Program-made: the position numbers and the translations under genes
Assembly: GCA_019058425.1 (NCBI GenBank)
Contig: JAHPYZ010000004.1
Location: 35,393-99,392 of the forward strand
Source: Promethearchaeota archaeon
Lineage (GTDB): Archaea; Asgardarchaeota; Lokiarchaeia; Sigyniarchaeales; SOKP01
Reading direction: 5' to 3'
DNA: 64,000 bases
Part shown: positions 10,639-21,099 of the stretch, in pieces
Numbering within the stretch: the stretch's first letter is position 1
Layout: each line of letters begins with the position of its first letter
Notes under the pieces: generated by a model
Databases searched by the model: none
What the model was told of the DNA's origin: nothing
What the model saw: only the letters and a program-made list of their open reading frames with translations

Positions 10639-11085
10639 TTAACTCTTTTTTGTTACCCATTTAGGGACTCGGAAATCATCTACTATGATGCAAACTCCAT
10701 GTTCCCAATCTGGATAAGGTTTTAGATCTAAAACTGGTGTATTATCTAAAGCATCGAGTCCCTTCACCCATAGTATATTCTCTTCACGCTTTATTAGCTC
10801 AACTAAGGTTAAACCAATAGGATTTGGATGAATTGGAGCCCTTGTTGCAAAGATACCTATTGGCTTCGAATCTACTGTTTTCCCAGGATGATGTAAGTAC
10901 GTTGTATCCTTGATTTTGTCCATCCAGAAGATTATATAGATATGAGAGAACCCTTCAATACCATCCAAAGCTTTTGTCAAACTTTTTTCTATTATTATTT
11001 TTGAAATAAGGTTTCTATCTTTATCATCTTCGTTAGGTGACAATCTTTCTATAAAACCTATTGGTTTGATTTGAATTAACTCCAT
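10639..11085 (-). CDS. trmO: TrmO-like tRNA (t6A37) methyltransferase (TsaA-like)
   Basis: IKPIGFIE..., GIFATRAPIHPNPIGLTLVELI, LDALDNTPVLDLKPY. Confidence 0.85.
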   Translation of the reverse strand: MELIQIKPIGFIERLSPNEDDKDRNLISKIIIEKSLTKALDGIEGFSHIYIIFWMDKIKDTTYLHHPGKTVDSKPIGIFATRAPIHPNPIGLTLVELIKREENILWVKGLDALDNTPVLDLKPYPDWEHGVCIIVDDFRVPKWVTKKS

Positions 11086-11211
11086 AAACTATACATAAAT
11101 TAAGCAACTATAAAAATTAGACTAAAAATCTCATCTACCATAAATTTTAATATTCATGGTTTTATGGTCAACATGTTCTACTAATGAAATCTTAATAGTT
11201 AAATAAACAAG

Positions 11212-11397
11212 ATGAAAAATATGAAAGAAAATAATCTAAATACAAAACAAATTTTAGGAATTCTTCTTATTTACCTTGCAATTCAAACACCTATCTCCGC
11301 TCTAATAAATAATCTGGAGATGTTTTCATTCACATTATTTATATCAGCATTTCTTTCTCTTTTTGGAATTCTCCTAATCGTCTTATCGGACTATTAA
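11212..11397 (+). CDS. Small membrane protein
   Basis: 61 aa with two hydrophobic stretches; not covered by another gene. Confidence 0.4.
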   Translation: MKNMKENNLNTKQILGILLIYLAIQTPISALINNLEMFSFTLFISAFLSLFGILLIVLSDY

Positions 11398-11464
11398 AAA
11401 ACAAATTCAATTTTTCATTTTTTTTTCATTTTATTAATAGAATTTTAAAAAGAATTAAAGAATA

Positions 11465-12460
11465 TTAATCATTTTTCTCAAGAACAATGAGATCTCCATC
11501 CCATTCGGGTATAAATAATTCATTGTTATAAAAGTCCATACTACAAATCTTTGGAAGGTTTATTTTTAAAAGATCTTTTTCATCTACAGAATTTCTTAAC
11601 GAAGGTATATATTCTGGATTACCTACGATTGTAGCTATAACTCTCTTCTTTTTTTTTTTTTCAATCATTCGGACGACATGATTATGAGTGTCACCAATAA
11701 AAATATTCCCCAATTTATCTAGTGCCATTGACCATGGTCCATCAAACTTTTCATTCGTATTAGAACCAAAAGTAGCTTTTTTAGCCAATCCTCCATCTCC
11801 AGAATAACCAGGTTCACCTGTACCAGCAATATGCTTGACTTTTTCCTCTTCAAAGTCAATCTCCCTAACTGCATAATTACGACTATCGAGTATATATAAA
11901 TTATTATCTGGTCCTAATCTTATATCATAAATCCAATTAAATTGGACGTCGTCAAAGTTAGTAGATTCTTTTTGGAAACCAGGTTTTCCATTGCCTAATA
12001 CCTTTTTCTTCTGACCTTTTGAATCAAATTGCCACAACCGACATCCAGTAATTTCATTTATCCACATATTCCCCTCTTTATCGAAAACACAATTACCAAT
12101 ATCGTTTACACCGTATTCCTTCATATCTATAAATATGTCCACTTTTTTCTCATCGGGAAATAACTTGAATACCTTATTATTTCCTCCACTTGATATTGCT
12201 AATGATTCGTCTATAGGGGACCTTGAAATATACATGGGATTTTTTAAATCAAAGGGAATGTGTACTTCACTTAGTTTAGGATCTATAGAACCCGCTGTCC
12301 ACGTAAATTCATCATTTTTAATTAATTCACCAAGCCAATGCTTACTATGTCGTATAACATATGAATTTCCTTTGTAATCGTGAAAGCCAAATTGAAAGTA
12401 ACCCCCTTTCCAAGTTATTTCTTCTGTAAAATTAAAAATATATTTAATTCTCCATTCCAT
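11465..12460 (-). CDS. NHL-repeat beta-propeller protein
   Basis: IAGTGEPGYSGDGGLAKKATF..GPWSMALDKLGNIFIGDTHNHVVRMI repeats. Confidence 0.8.
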   Translation of the reverse strand: MEWRIKYIFNFTEEITWKGGYFQFGFHDYKGNSYVIRHSKHWLGELIKNDEFTWTAGSIDPKLSEVHIPFDLKNPMYISRSPIDESLAISSGGNNKVFKLFPDEKKVDIFIDMKEYGVNDIGNCVFDKEGNMWINEITGCRLWQFDSKGQKKKVLGNGKPGFQKESTNFDDVQFNWIYDIRLGPDNNLYILDSRNYAVREIDFEEEKVKHIAGTGEPGYSGDGGLAKKATFGSNTNEKFDGPWSMALDKLGNIFIGDTHNHVVRMIEKKKKKRVIATIVGNPEYIPSLRNSVDEKDLLKINLPKICSMDFYNNELFIPEWDGDLIVLEKND

Positions 12461-12621
12461 GAGGAAGACTCACTAGTAATATTTGATATATTTAGATCAA
12501 TATCTTCTTTTTGTAATTAAAATTGTGACTACTTTAAAAAAAAAAAAACTACTTTTCTTGTAAGAATCAAAGTTCTAAAGCGAAATTTTTCAATTATATT
12601 CAAGAAAAGTTATTAAGGAGC

Positions 12622-13548
12622 TTAATCGGGAGGACTAACTCCGAGTTCTTCTAATAATGGAACTAAGAATACTGTATAGAACTCTTTAATATGTAGTAAA
12701 TTACCTAGATATACTTGAAGAAAATCCTGAATCTCAAAGTTTACATTTTTAATATCGATAAAGTCGTATTCGGGCTCAATCTTAATTTTATCTAATTTTA
12801 AAGGAGTTAATTGTTTGATTATTAAATATCGCATAAATTGGGTAAATGTGCTCTCAACTAGCTGTTCTTCCTCTTCAGTTAACTCATACGCTTCATGTGC
12901 GATTTTATTTCTCAATTCTCCCACATTTTTTGTTAATATCTCAAGGTTTTGAGGTAAATTTAGTTCCTCAATTTTCTGGACTACTGATTTATTATTATGA
13001 TCTTCAGCTTGGGAGTTTAAATATTCAACTAAAGTTGTGTAAAAGTGAATTAAGAATTTGAACGAATCAATAGATTTATCCTCTTTCCATTTATTATAGG
13101 AATTTCCCCAATGGTCGAAATTTACCTCATCCAAAGCTTTCTTAATACTAATTTTAACATTGTCGACTTTTTCTATAAAATAATCTGAATAATCCATAAA
13201 GGGTTTTTCATTTGAGTCAAACTGGTATTTAAATGTCTTACCAAATTCCTTTATTGCTACCAGTTTTTTTATTCGGGATGGATCTTCTATAAGTTCTTTC
13301 CTTCCAATTTCTGCTGCAAACTTTATTAAATATCTACACTCAGGACAATAAGTTACATAACTTCCCCGAAATGAGGTAAAAGGTTTAAGCTCAAGTTGAT
13401 GTTTGCCATTTGGAAATTCTATAAGCTCACCCTTTGATTCAATATCATCAAAATGAGTCTTTTCATAATGAAAAGATTCTGGAATAAATTTTGAACCACA
13501 TACGGGACATTTAACTTTTTCTCTCTTTTTTTCCATGTTATGTCGCAT
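12622..13548 (-). CDS. DUF2225-like zinc-binding protein
   Basis: KVKCPVCGSKFIPESF...FRGSYVTYCPECRYLIKFAAEIGRKEL. Confidence 0.5.
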   Translation of the reverse strand: MRHNMEKKREKVKCPVCGSKFIPESFHYEKTHFDDIESKGELIEFPNGKHQLELKPFTSFRGSYVTYCPECRYLIKFAAEIGRKELIEDPSRIKKLVAIKEFGKTFKYQFDSNEKPFMDYSDYFIEKVDNVKISIKKALDEVNFDHWGNSYNKWKEDKSIDSFKFLIHFYTTLVEYLNSQAEDHNNKSVVQKIEELNLPQNLEILTKNVGELRNKIAHEAYELTEEEEQLVESTFTQFMRYLIIKQLTPLKLDKIKIEPEYDFIDIKNVNFEIQDFLQVYLGNLLHIKEFYTVFLVPLLEELGVSPPD

Positions 13549-13733
13549 TCTCTATTCATATAATAATAAAAACCAAGTTACTAAATATTAATACCATATA
13601 TATTAGGTTTATCGTTTATTTTGGTTTAAAGAATTATTTTATAAAAAAGCTAAATAATGAATTAGTTTTTTCTTAGTCCGTTTCTTATTAAATACCCTTT
13701 AACCCATAAAGAAATTTAATGAAATTAGCATAA

Positions 13734-14993
13734 AAATTCAGAAATACCAAGTTTGAACATTTAGACGTACTTTGCTCAATTTCAAAAAAACTCTATAATC
13801 CGGCAAATTGGTATATACGACAAGATTTTTTTCATTTAGAGAATTGGCTTCGTTATCAAGATTTAAATTTCATGATGAAAAGTTCTGACCATTATAAATT
13901 ATTAAAAGCTCAAACTTCTCAACAGATTCTTAAAATACTAGATAAAAACTGGAAAAGTTTCTTCAATACGATAAAAGAATGGAAAAAAAGTTGAAAAAAA
14001 TTCAATGGAAGACCAAAACCACCTAAATATAAGAAAGCCTGTAATAATTTTCTTATATTTACCAACCAGAATAGCAAGATTAAAAAGAATGTAATTACTC
14101 TTTCAATGTCTCAATTTTTTAAAAAAAAATTTCCTAAATTTGAAAATCCAATAGAAATATCTATACCACCCTATAAAAATAAAAATTTTGAGTGCTATCA
14201 ACAAATAAGGATCTTACCGAGAAAAAACTTTTATGAAATCGAAATTGTATATGAAAAAGACATAAAGAAATCAAAATTAGATACAAAAAGATATTTATCA
14301 ATCGATTTCGGATTGAATAATTTAATAACTACGGTAGAGAACAGATATTCAAAGCCACTTATCATTTCAGGGAGAATCTTAAAGTCTATTAATAGGCAGT
14401 GGAATAAAAGAAAAGCAAGACTCTATTCTATCAAAGACAAACAGAAGTTAAAGTGGATTGTTAGACTCGAAAGGATTGCTATAAAGAGAAACTCAGTTGT
14501 AAAGGATTATTTACATAAGACTGCTCAATTTATTGTTGGTTATTGCTTAAAAAATCAAATAGGTAATATTTGTGTAGGTGAACTAAAAAATATAAAACAC
14601 AAGCTCAGAATGGGCAAACGAAATAACCAAAATTTCGTGAATGTCCCCATTCAAACACTTAAACAAATGATCACCTATAAAGCTCAGCTTGTAGGAATGA
14701 AAGTACATATGGTTGATGAGTCCTACACATCAAAATGTAGCTCATTAGATTTAGAAACTATCCAAAAACATCAAAAATATGTTGGGAAACGGATAAAACG
14801 AGGATTATTTAGAGGTTCGAATTACATTCTCAATGCAGACGTAAATGGAGCACTAAATATTCTCAGAAAAGTAGTCGGAGATGGTTTTATTCAAAATCTA
14901 TCCGATAGAGGCTACTGGTTTCAGCCTGTGCGAATAAGGGATTTATTCCAAACTTCACATGAACAATATTTACTAAAATCTGTTAATGTTTAA
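13734..14993 (+). pseudogene. tnpB: TnpB (IS200/IS605-type OrfB nuclease), 5'-degraded with an in-frame TGA at 13992
   Basis: Same-frame coding from 13734 (KFRNTKFEHLDVLCSISKKLYNPANWYIRQDF...), TGA at 13992-13994, then GRPKPPKYKK... and ORF 14106..14993. RuvC-like motifs SIDFGLNNL, VGELKNIKHK, NADVNGALNILRKV; 'YTSKCSSLDLE...KRIKRGLFRGS' typical of one TnpB subgroup. Confidence 0.85.
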
Positions 14994-15035
14994 CACTTTT
15001 AATAAAATTGATAACCTATTAGGTTTATTGAAAAG

Positions 15036-15065
15036 TTGAAATAGCTTGTTCATCAAGTATTTCAA
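15036..15065 (+). repeat. Hairpin just downstream of tnpB (candidate IS right-end / omega-RNA stem)
   Basis: TTGAAATA-g-CTTG-ttcat-CAAG-TATTTCAA: 12 complementary pairs with a single-G bulge, 40 bp after the tnpB stop. Confidence 0.6.
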
Positions 15066-15382
15066 TGTGACAGAATACAAAGATCTTGAAATCTTTAAAA
15101 TAATTTCCGTTTATATATTATATTTTTTAGTACTTCTCCCATCAAGCTAAAATTTATATTGAATCTTAATTTTAAAGTATTTTTTATTGAATAGGTTTGA
15201 TTTCCTTACGATTAAACAAAATCTATGATAAATTTTAAGAAAGTTGCTAATTAACTGATATATTTCAACCTTCTTGTAAACATGTAATTCAACCTTACAC
15301 CATTTACCTATTAATAACTAACAGAATACCAGTAACATAGGGAATATTATTAATTTATCAAAAATAACAAGAAGGAGATTAT

Positions 15383-16414
15383 ATGAAAAGGAATAAAATT
15401 AATATTTTGTTTTTATTTTTATTAGGATTTCTTTTTTTAGGTGCTAGTTTTGGGACTGTTTTGGCTTCAGACGACGATTCAGATGGAGTTGATGATGAAT
15501 TTGAAGATGACCATGACAGAGAAGTAGATATCGAAATACAGGAAGATAAAATAAAAATAGAATCTATTTTAGTAGCTGAAACAGGAAAAAACAAATTGGA
15601 ATTTGAAATAAGTAATGAATCTAGTGGTCTAAGTTTTAAGGTCGAGTTTACACCAAATTATAATCCTACTTCAAATACTTCACAAACTGAATTGGAATTT
15701 GAAGTAACATTTAGAGAAATCGTTGAATACATTGACATCAATGCAGACGGAATATATAATGATTCAGTAGATCAAGAAATAAGTGTTCTTGAATTGAATG
15801 ACTTTAAAGCACCAATTTATACTATAAGCAATATTTCATCTGATACAACATTACATTATATTATCTTTACAACTTCAGACGATGTGTTTACCGCCCATAT
15901 ATATTTCGTAGAAGAATTTGACATTATTAATAATACATTAGTAACTCCGAGTGAAACTAAAATCGACATTGAGATTGATAATTACAATTATCTTAATGGA
16001 TCATCTCAATTAGGATTATATACAAAACTTGAATCAGAAGTAGAGTATAAGATGGAAGATGAAACTGAAGACGAAGAATTAGGATATGCTGAGGATGAGA
16101 GTAGTACATATACTATGAGTGATTCTTTTATTGGATTTTTTAGTTGGAAAGAAAATGCTACGATTGACGGAGTATCTAAAAATGTTTTAGTAAGTCAAAT
16201 TGAGGATGATGATATCGAACCAAATGAACAAAAGATTTACCTTAATTATCCTAGAGGTACAAACATATATCATGATCCAAAATTGGGTATTGCAGGATTG
16301 TTTACATCATCACCTACAAGCATTCCTGGCTTTGGAGTTCTAGCAATCCTAATAGCAAGTATCCTAGGAATTAGTGGTATCATATACATTACAAAGAAAA
16401 AAAGAAATATCTAA
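15383..16414 (+). CDS. Secreted acidic surface protein with C-terminal PGF-like/TM/basic sorting signal
   Basis: Signal peptide, then ASDDDSDGVDDEFEDD; C-terminus SIPGFGVLAILIASILGISGIIYITKKKRNI. Confidence 0.75.
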   Translation: MKRNKINILFLFLLGFLFLGASFGTVLASDDDSDGVDDEFEDDHDREVDIEIQEDKIKIESILVAETGKNKLEFEISNESSGLSFKVEFTPNYNPTSNTSQTELEFEVTFREIVEYIDINADGIYNDSVDQEISVLELNDFKAPIYTISNISSDTTLHYIIFTTSDDVFTAHIYFVEEFDIINNTLVTPSETKIDIEIDNYNYLNGSSQLGLYTKLESEVEYKMEDETEDEELGYAEDESSTYTMSDSFIGFFSWKENATIDGVSKNVLVSQIEDDDIEPNEQKIYLNYPRGTNIYHDPKLGIAGLFTSSPTSIPGFGVLAILIASILGISGIIYITKKKRNI

Positions 16415-16564
16415 TTAATACAAAACTTCATTTTTTTTTTAATTTACATTAAATTTTTAATTTTATAAACCAAACTATGAAGATCTCTATTATAATTTAA
16501 GAATAAATAATTTATAAAAAAAATATATAAAAAAAAACAAAAATGCTATAATATGAAAACTTAA

Positions 16565-17860
16565 ATGAAAAATAGAAAGCTGATATTCGGATTTATTGTC
16601 CTTGGAATCATCCTATTCAATATAAGCATAATGATAGTAATGGCTTCCGACGATGATTCTGATGGTATTGATGACGAATATGAATATTTGAATGAAAGAA
16701 ATATAAATATTGAATTTTCAGAAGATGAAATTGAAATTCAATCAGTTTTACGAACTGGGGCGCAAAAGGACAATATTAGATTCAGAATTAGAAATGATAG
16801 TGATGGTATAGAGATAGAATTACGTTATTATCCCAAGTTCGAAGGAGAAGAACACGAGGAAGTAGAATTAGAATTCTCAGTTGCTTTTCATAAACTAATT
16901 GAGTATGTTGATTTGGATAGCAATAACATTTATGATGAATCAATTGACCAAACAATTCAAGAAATAGAAATTAATGAGTTTAAGCCTTTATTTTATTCTC
17001 AAATTCAAATATCACCTAATACAACGCTACATTATTTTAAGTTAAGTACTAGTGATGGAGTTTTTACAACACATATATATTTTTCTGAGGAATTTACTGC
17101 AGTTAATGGTAGTCTTATTACACCATCGCAATCAAAAATAGATATTGAGATTAACAACTTCAATTTTACTCATGGATCTTCCCAACTTGCACTATATGTT
17201 AAGTTAGAATCTGAATCAGATTATGAGGAAAAAGAAGAAACAGAAGATGAAAAACTTGGCTTCGCAAGTAATGAAAAGTCAGTATTCATGTCAAATCAAA
17301 GTCTTATAGGATTTTTATCGTGGAAAGAAACTGCTTTAATTGATGGGAATGAAAGCCAAATATTAATATCTTCTGTTGAAACTGACGATGATGATGAATT
17401 AGAACAAAAAATTTATGTTAATTATCCAAGAGGCTTGAATATATATCATGATCCAAAATTAGGAGTCGAAGGGATCTTAAAATCTCTTTTTCAACCTGGT
17501 TTTCCATTGAATTTAACAATAATTACAATTATTATCGTTAGTGTCATTAGTATTAGTGTTGCTTATTCCGTATATCATTACAAAGAGAATCTTTTTCCTG
17601 GCATTATTTTAGCACATGAAAGAAGAAAAAAGTTAAAGAAATCCAAGAAATTGAATTCCATATCTGAAATTTCTGAAGAAAAATTGCATAATCCTCAATT
17701 AACTGCTGTATCTGCCGATTTTTTCAAAGAGATTGACACTTTAGACTTGAAAGAGAAAGAAAAAGAGCAATTTATTGAAGATATGTTAGCCTTGAATCCT
17801 TTTGAAAGAACATTGATTCTCAGAGAAATGAATAAAAAATCCAAATTAAAAGAAAAATGA
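16565..17860 (+). CDS. Tandem paralogue of 15383..16414 with C-terminal TM and cytosolic charged tail
   Basis: Shares ASDDDSDGIDDEYE, NFTHGSSQLALYVKLESE, NYPRGLNIYHDPKLGVEG; then a TM and ~110 aa of charged tail. Confidence 0.8.
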   Translation: MKNRKLIFGFIVLGIILFNISIMIVMASDDDSDGIDDEYEYLNERNINIEFSEDEIEIQSVLRTGAQKDNIRFRIRNDSDGIEIELRYYPKFEGEEHEEVELEFSVAFHKLIEYVDLDSNNIYDESIDQTIQEIEINEFKPLFYSQIQISPNTTLHYFKLSTSDGVFTTHIYFSEEFTAVNGSLITPSQSKIDIEINNFNFTHGSSQLALYVKLESESDYEEKEETEDEKLGFASNEKSVFMSNQSLIGFLSWKETALIDGNESQILISSVETDDDDELEQKIYVNYPRGLNIYHDPKLGVEGILKSLFQPGFPLNLTIITIIIVSVISISVAYSVYHYKENLFPGIILAHERRKKLKKSKKLNSISEISEEKLHNPQLTAVSADFFKEIDTLDLKEKEKEQFIEDMLALNPFERTLILREMNKKSKLKEK

Positions 17861-17884
17861 AAATTTTATAGCATTTTTGTCAAA

Positions 17885-18546
17885 ATGTCGATTGAATTAC
17901 TTACACAGGAAAAAGTTGTACTAGACATTGTACAAGACTATTTAAGTCGTAATCGACAGTTTGATTTAGATGATATTATTCCATATATTAATTTCCGACT
18001 TAGACGAACTTCAAATAAACTTAATTATCAAGGGATAAAATCAATCTTACTGTCTTTAATAAAAAAAAATTCCTTATTGAAGGATCTAAGTTAACAAGTA
18101 ATGATATTTTAAACAATAAAACACGTAAATTCATTTATGAATATATTGTTAACAATCCTGGAGCGTACTTTACGAAAATCGTTAAAGAATTAAGTATAAC
18201 TAATCATGTAGCAGTATGGCATCTAAATATGCTTATAAAATTTCAGTTCATAAAGAAAAGAATTGTAGAAAAGCATGAAATATATTTTAGCTCCAAAGTT
18301 GATTTTCAAGAAGCTAAATATAATTTTTATATCTCTCTTCAAAAAAGTAAGATGATAATTAACTACCTTCAAAATAGTAACATTGGTATCACGAAAACGA
18401 AACTATCGAGAGCGATTAAGATGCATATCAATACTCTTTCAAAATATCTTAATATTCTTATTAAAATTAATATTATCAATAAAGAGAAAATAGATAATCA
18501 AATGTTATACTTCTTAGAAGAAAAGTTCTTAATTCAGAGTGGGTGA
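17885..18546 (+). pseudogene. Two-wHTH transcriptional regulator split by a -1 frameshift at an A9 tract (18061-18069)
   Basis: Frame of 17885..18094 passes at A9 into the frame of 18229..18546 with uninterrupted coding between (KKKFLIEGSKLTSNDILNNKTRKFIYEYIVNNPGAYFTKIVKELSITNHVAVWHLNMLIKFQFI). Confidence 0.75.
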
Positions 18547-18574
18547 ATTATCAAAAACCTGAAGTGAGTAATGT

Positions 18575-19235
18575 ATGGATAAAAGAGGAAAAAAAATAAT
18601 ATACTTAAGTCGTTGTTTAATCAACCAAAATTTAAGATTTCCCGGTATTGCCGTTAGCAGTGGTGCGATAACTGAGTTAATATCCCCAATTATAGAAAAT
18701 GGAATAGGGATAGAATCTCTGCCCTGTCTCGAGAGGATAGCATGGGACGTGTTAAAAGAGGCTCTTTTTATAAGTATCTCCCTCTCATAACTAAAAATAT
18801 TGGCTTATTTACGTTTCCAATTATCAGAATCTTTCTAAGAAGATGGTTAAGTAAGTATAAAAAGATTTGTTATAGAGAAGCAACAAAAATTGTACAGCAA
18901 ATGCTCGATTATCATGATTCAGGATATTTAATTGTAGGAATTATTGCTACAAATGACAGCCCTACTTGTGGATTCACTAAAACAATAAATCTTCTTGATA
19001 TATTGTAAAGATTTAAAGATTTAGGTTTGAGAGATGAATTTGAAAATCCAAAACTTGAAAAAATGAAAAATCTTATACCTAGTTTATGTGAAAATGGAAC
19101 AGGTTTTTTATAGCGGAGCTTGTAAACCAAATTAAAGAACTTAAGTTGAGGATAAATATCGTTGGGTTTGATATTTGGAATAATTTAGCTGAAGAAAGTG
19201 AAAGAGTTTTAAAAAAATTAGGTCTTAGGATTTAA
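18575..19235 (+). pseudogene. Degraded TudS/CD3072-like desulfidase family gene
   Basis: SRCLINQNLRFPGIAVSSGAITELI...LPCLERIAW (frame of 18575), frameshift near 18740 to GRVKRGSFYKYLPL...ATNDSPTCGFTKTI, in-frame TAA at 19006, RFKDLGLRDEF...GTGFL, frameshift near 19105 to FIAELVNQIKELKLRINIVGFDIWNNLAEESERVLKKLGLRI*. Confidence 0.75.
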
Positions 19236-19239
19236 AGCT

Positions 19240-20013
19240 TCAAATATTATCCTGGGATTTTTCTAATATGCTCATATTCTCTTCAAGATCCTCGGGAGGC
19301 CATCCCTTAGGTGTTTGATATTCCTTGATGAATCGAAAATCACATATTTCTGCTCCTGCAGCTATGGTTTTTGTTCTTTTAAACCCCACGCCAAGCGCTC
19401 GCATTCTAGCATAGTCACATAAACATACATAAGGAGCAATTTCATTAACACCCTCTTTTTCAAGGAGTTTAAGGCATCCACATTCAGTAAAGTCAAACCC
19501 ATAATTAAAAAATTTATTTTTTTCACCTTCTTTAAAGTTACCGACCCAGTTCTCGGGATAATTAAGGTTTTGACTCTCTAACATCCAATTTTTCCAATAT
19601 TTCTTCATCTTTTTAGAGAAAATAGCTTTCCGATATAACCATTTTTTAACTGGTGATATAGATCGGGCATAATTTTCAGCAATATCATACATTATTTTTC
19701 CAAATTCTCGTTCAGATAAATTGAGGGATTTACAAGCTTTATAAAATGCTATCGTCTCTGCTGATTGAATCATCAAAGAAGTGAAAGGTGACTTATCACC
19801 TCCAACATAAGGAAGTCTTGAAAGAAGGATCTCAAGCTCTTTATAAGCCTGTTTTGTAATATTTTTGATAAGATCTTTATCGAAATTTGATGAAAATAAT
19901 ACTTCTACAATTTTAACCAACGAATTAAATTGTTTGATAATTTTTTTTTTATTTCCTATATAATATCCTTTAGTTTCCTCAAATTTCTCAAATTCTTTAC
20001 TCAAATTTTCCAC
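19240..20013 (-). CDS. L-2-amino-thiazoline-4-carboxylic acid hydrolase-like family protein
   Basis: YVGGDKSPFTSLMIQSAETIAFYKACKSLNLSEREFGKIMYDIAE...PYVCLCDYARMRALGVGFKRTKTIAAGAEICDFRF. Confidence 0.7.
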   Translation of the reverse strand: MENLSKEFEKFEETKGYYIGNKKKIIKQFNSLVKIVEVLFSSNFDKDLIKNITKQAYKELEILLSRLPYVGGDKSPFTSLMIQSAETIAFYKACKSLNLSEREFGKIMYDIAENYARSISPVKKWLYRKAIFSKKMKKYWKNWMLESQNLNYPENWVGNFKEGEKNKFFNYGFDFTECGCLKLLEKEGVNEIAPYVCLCDYARMRALGVGFKRTKTIAAGAEICDFRFIKEYQTPKGWPPEDLEENMSILEKSQDNI

Positions 20014-20035
20014 TCCTAAATTATTTTTAAGATTT

Positions 20036-20485
20036 TTATTTCGTTCTCTTTTCTAAGATTAATTTCAAGTTTTCACCCTCTTCAATCATATGCTGAATAA
20101 TTTTTCTCATTGTTTTCTTAGCAATTTTGGAAAGAAATTTTCCCATCCGAAAATCTAATGTAGCCGCGAAAATTACACCTTTATCAGAATTTTCAATTTC
20201 AAAAGAACCGCCAATCAGAAGGAACTTTAGAGATCCTAGCGTTTTATATTTATATGATTTATAGGGAATTAGATCTGTCAGTCTCGCTCGTATTTTTAAT
20301 AATTCTCCTCCAATATTTTCCTCAGAATATAAAATTGAGCCGACTTTATTTGGTTCACCTTTTTCCCAAAAAGATATTATATGAGACGGATGCCATTCGC
20401 AATAGTTTTCAGCGAATTTTAAGAGCCACTTCCATATAATTTCTTTAGTTGTGTTAATTTCAATAGAGTCTTTAAGAGTTTTCAT
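20036..20485 (-). CDS. SRPBCC/START-fold polyketide cyclase-like protein
   Basis: DSIEINTTKEIIWKWLLKFAENYCEWHPSH...; size and hydrophobic pattern of SRPBCC proteins. Confidence 0.6.
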   Translation of the reverse strand: MKTLKDSIEINTTKEIIWKWLLKFAENYCEWHPSHIISFWEKGEPNKVGSILYSEENIGGELLKIRARLTDLIPYKSYKYKTLGSLKFLLIGGSFEIENSDKGVIFAATLDFRMGKFLSKIAKKTMRKIIQHMIEEGENLKLILEKRTK

Positions 20486-20655
20486 TTTTTAGATTCATAT
20501 ATTTTTTTAACTATTCTTTTAATAACAATAATTAATCATCGAATTGTCTAAATTTCCTTAATAATAGAAAGAAAACGCATTAATATAAAGGATCCAGTGA
20601 ATTTTTTTAAAGATACTTTACTTTTTTACACTAGTCTTAAGTTTAAGAGAAAAGG

Positions 20656-21099
20656 TTATCCTTCTTCAGATTTTCTAGCCAGATAATATATCAAAATTAA
20701 CGAGAGTTCAACAAAACCTTTACCTTTATTACTAAGATCATACAGAACCGATGGAGGATGCGTATCCTGAACGGTTCGACTAATTAATCCAAGTTTTTGA
20801 AGCTGTTTTAAACAATCAGACAATGATCTTGATGAAATCTTTTCTAAATGACGTGTAATATCATTAAAAGTTAATCCATTATGAATTTCAAGCTCATATA
20901 AAATTTCAACATTCCACTTCTTGGTAACAAACTTAAAAATGTTCAAAAAAAATCTGATTTCATCAATTTTTCTTGTTTCATCATGAATTGTCTCAGTAAA
21001 ATGCTTATCTAATACCTTTCTGATAATGGGTCTAGAGGTTTTAATAATTTCCTTGAATGGTTTAAATTCATTAAATTTAAATATCTCCATAATTACCAA
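20656..21099 (-). CDS. HxlR-type winged-helix regulator
   Basis: KKWNVEILYELEIHNGLTFNDITRHLEKISSRSLSDCLKQLQKLGLISRTVQDTHPPSVLYDLSNKGK. Confidence 0.85.
   Translation of the reverse strand: MVIMEIFKFNEFKPFKEIIKTSRPIIRKVLDKHFTETIHDETRKIDEIRFFLNIFKFVTKKWNVEILYELEIHNGLTFNDITRHLEKISSRSLSDCLKQLQKLGLISRTVQDTHPPSVLYDLSNKGKGFVELSLILIYYLARKSEEG

Noticed and set aside
18912-19130. 72-aa minus-strand ORF
   Set aside because: Antisense to the TudS-like pseudogene.
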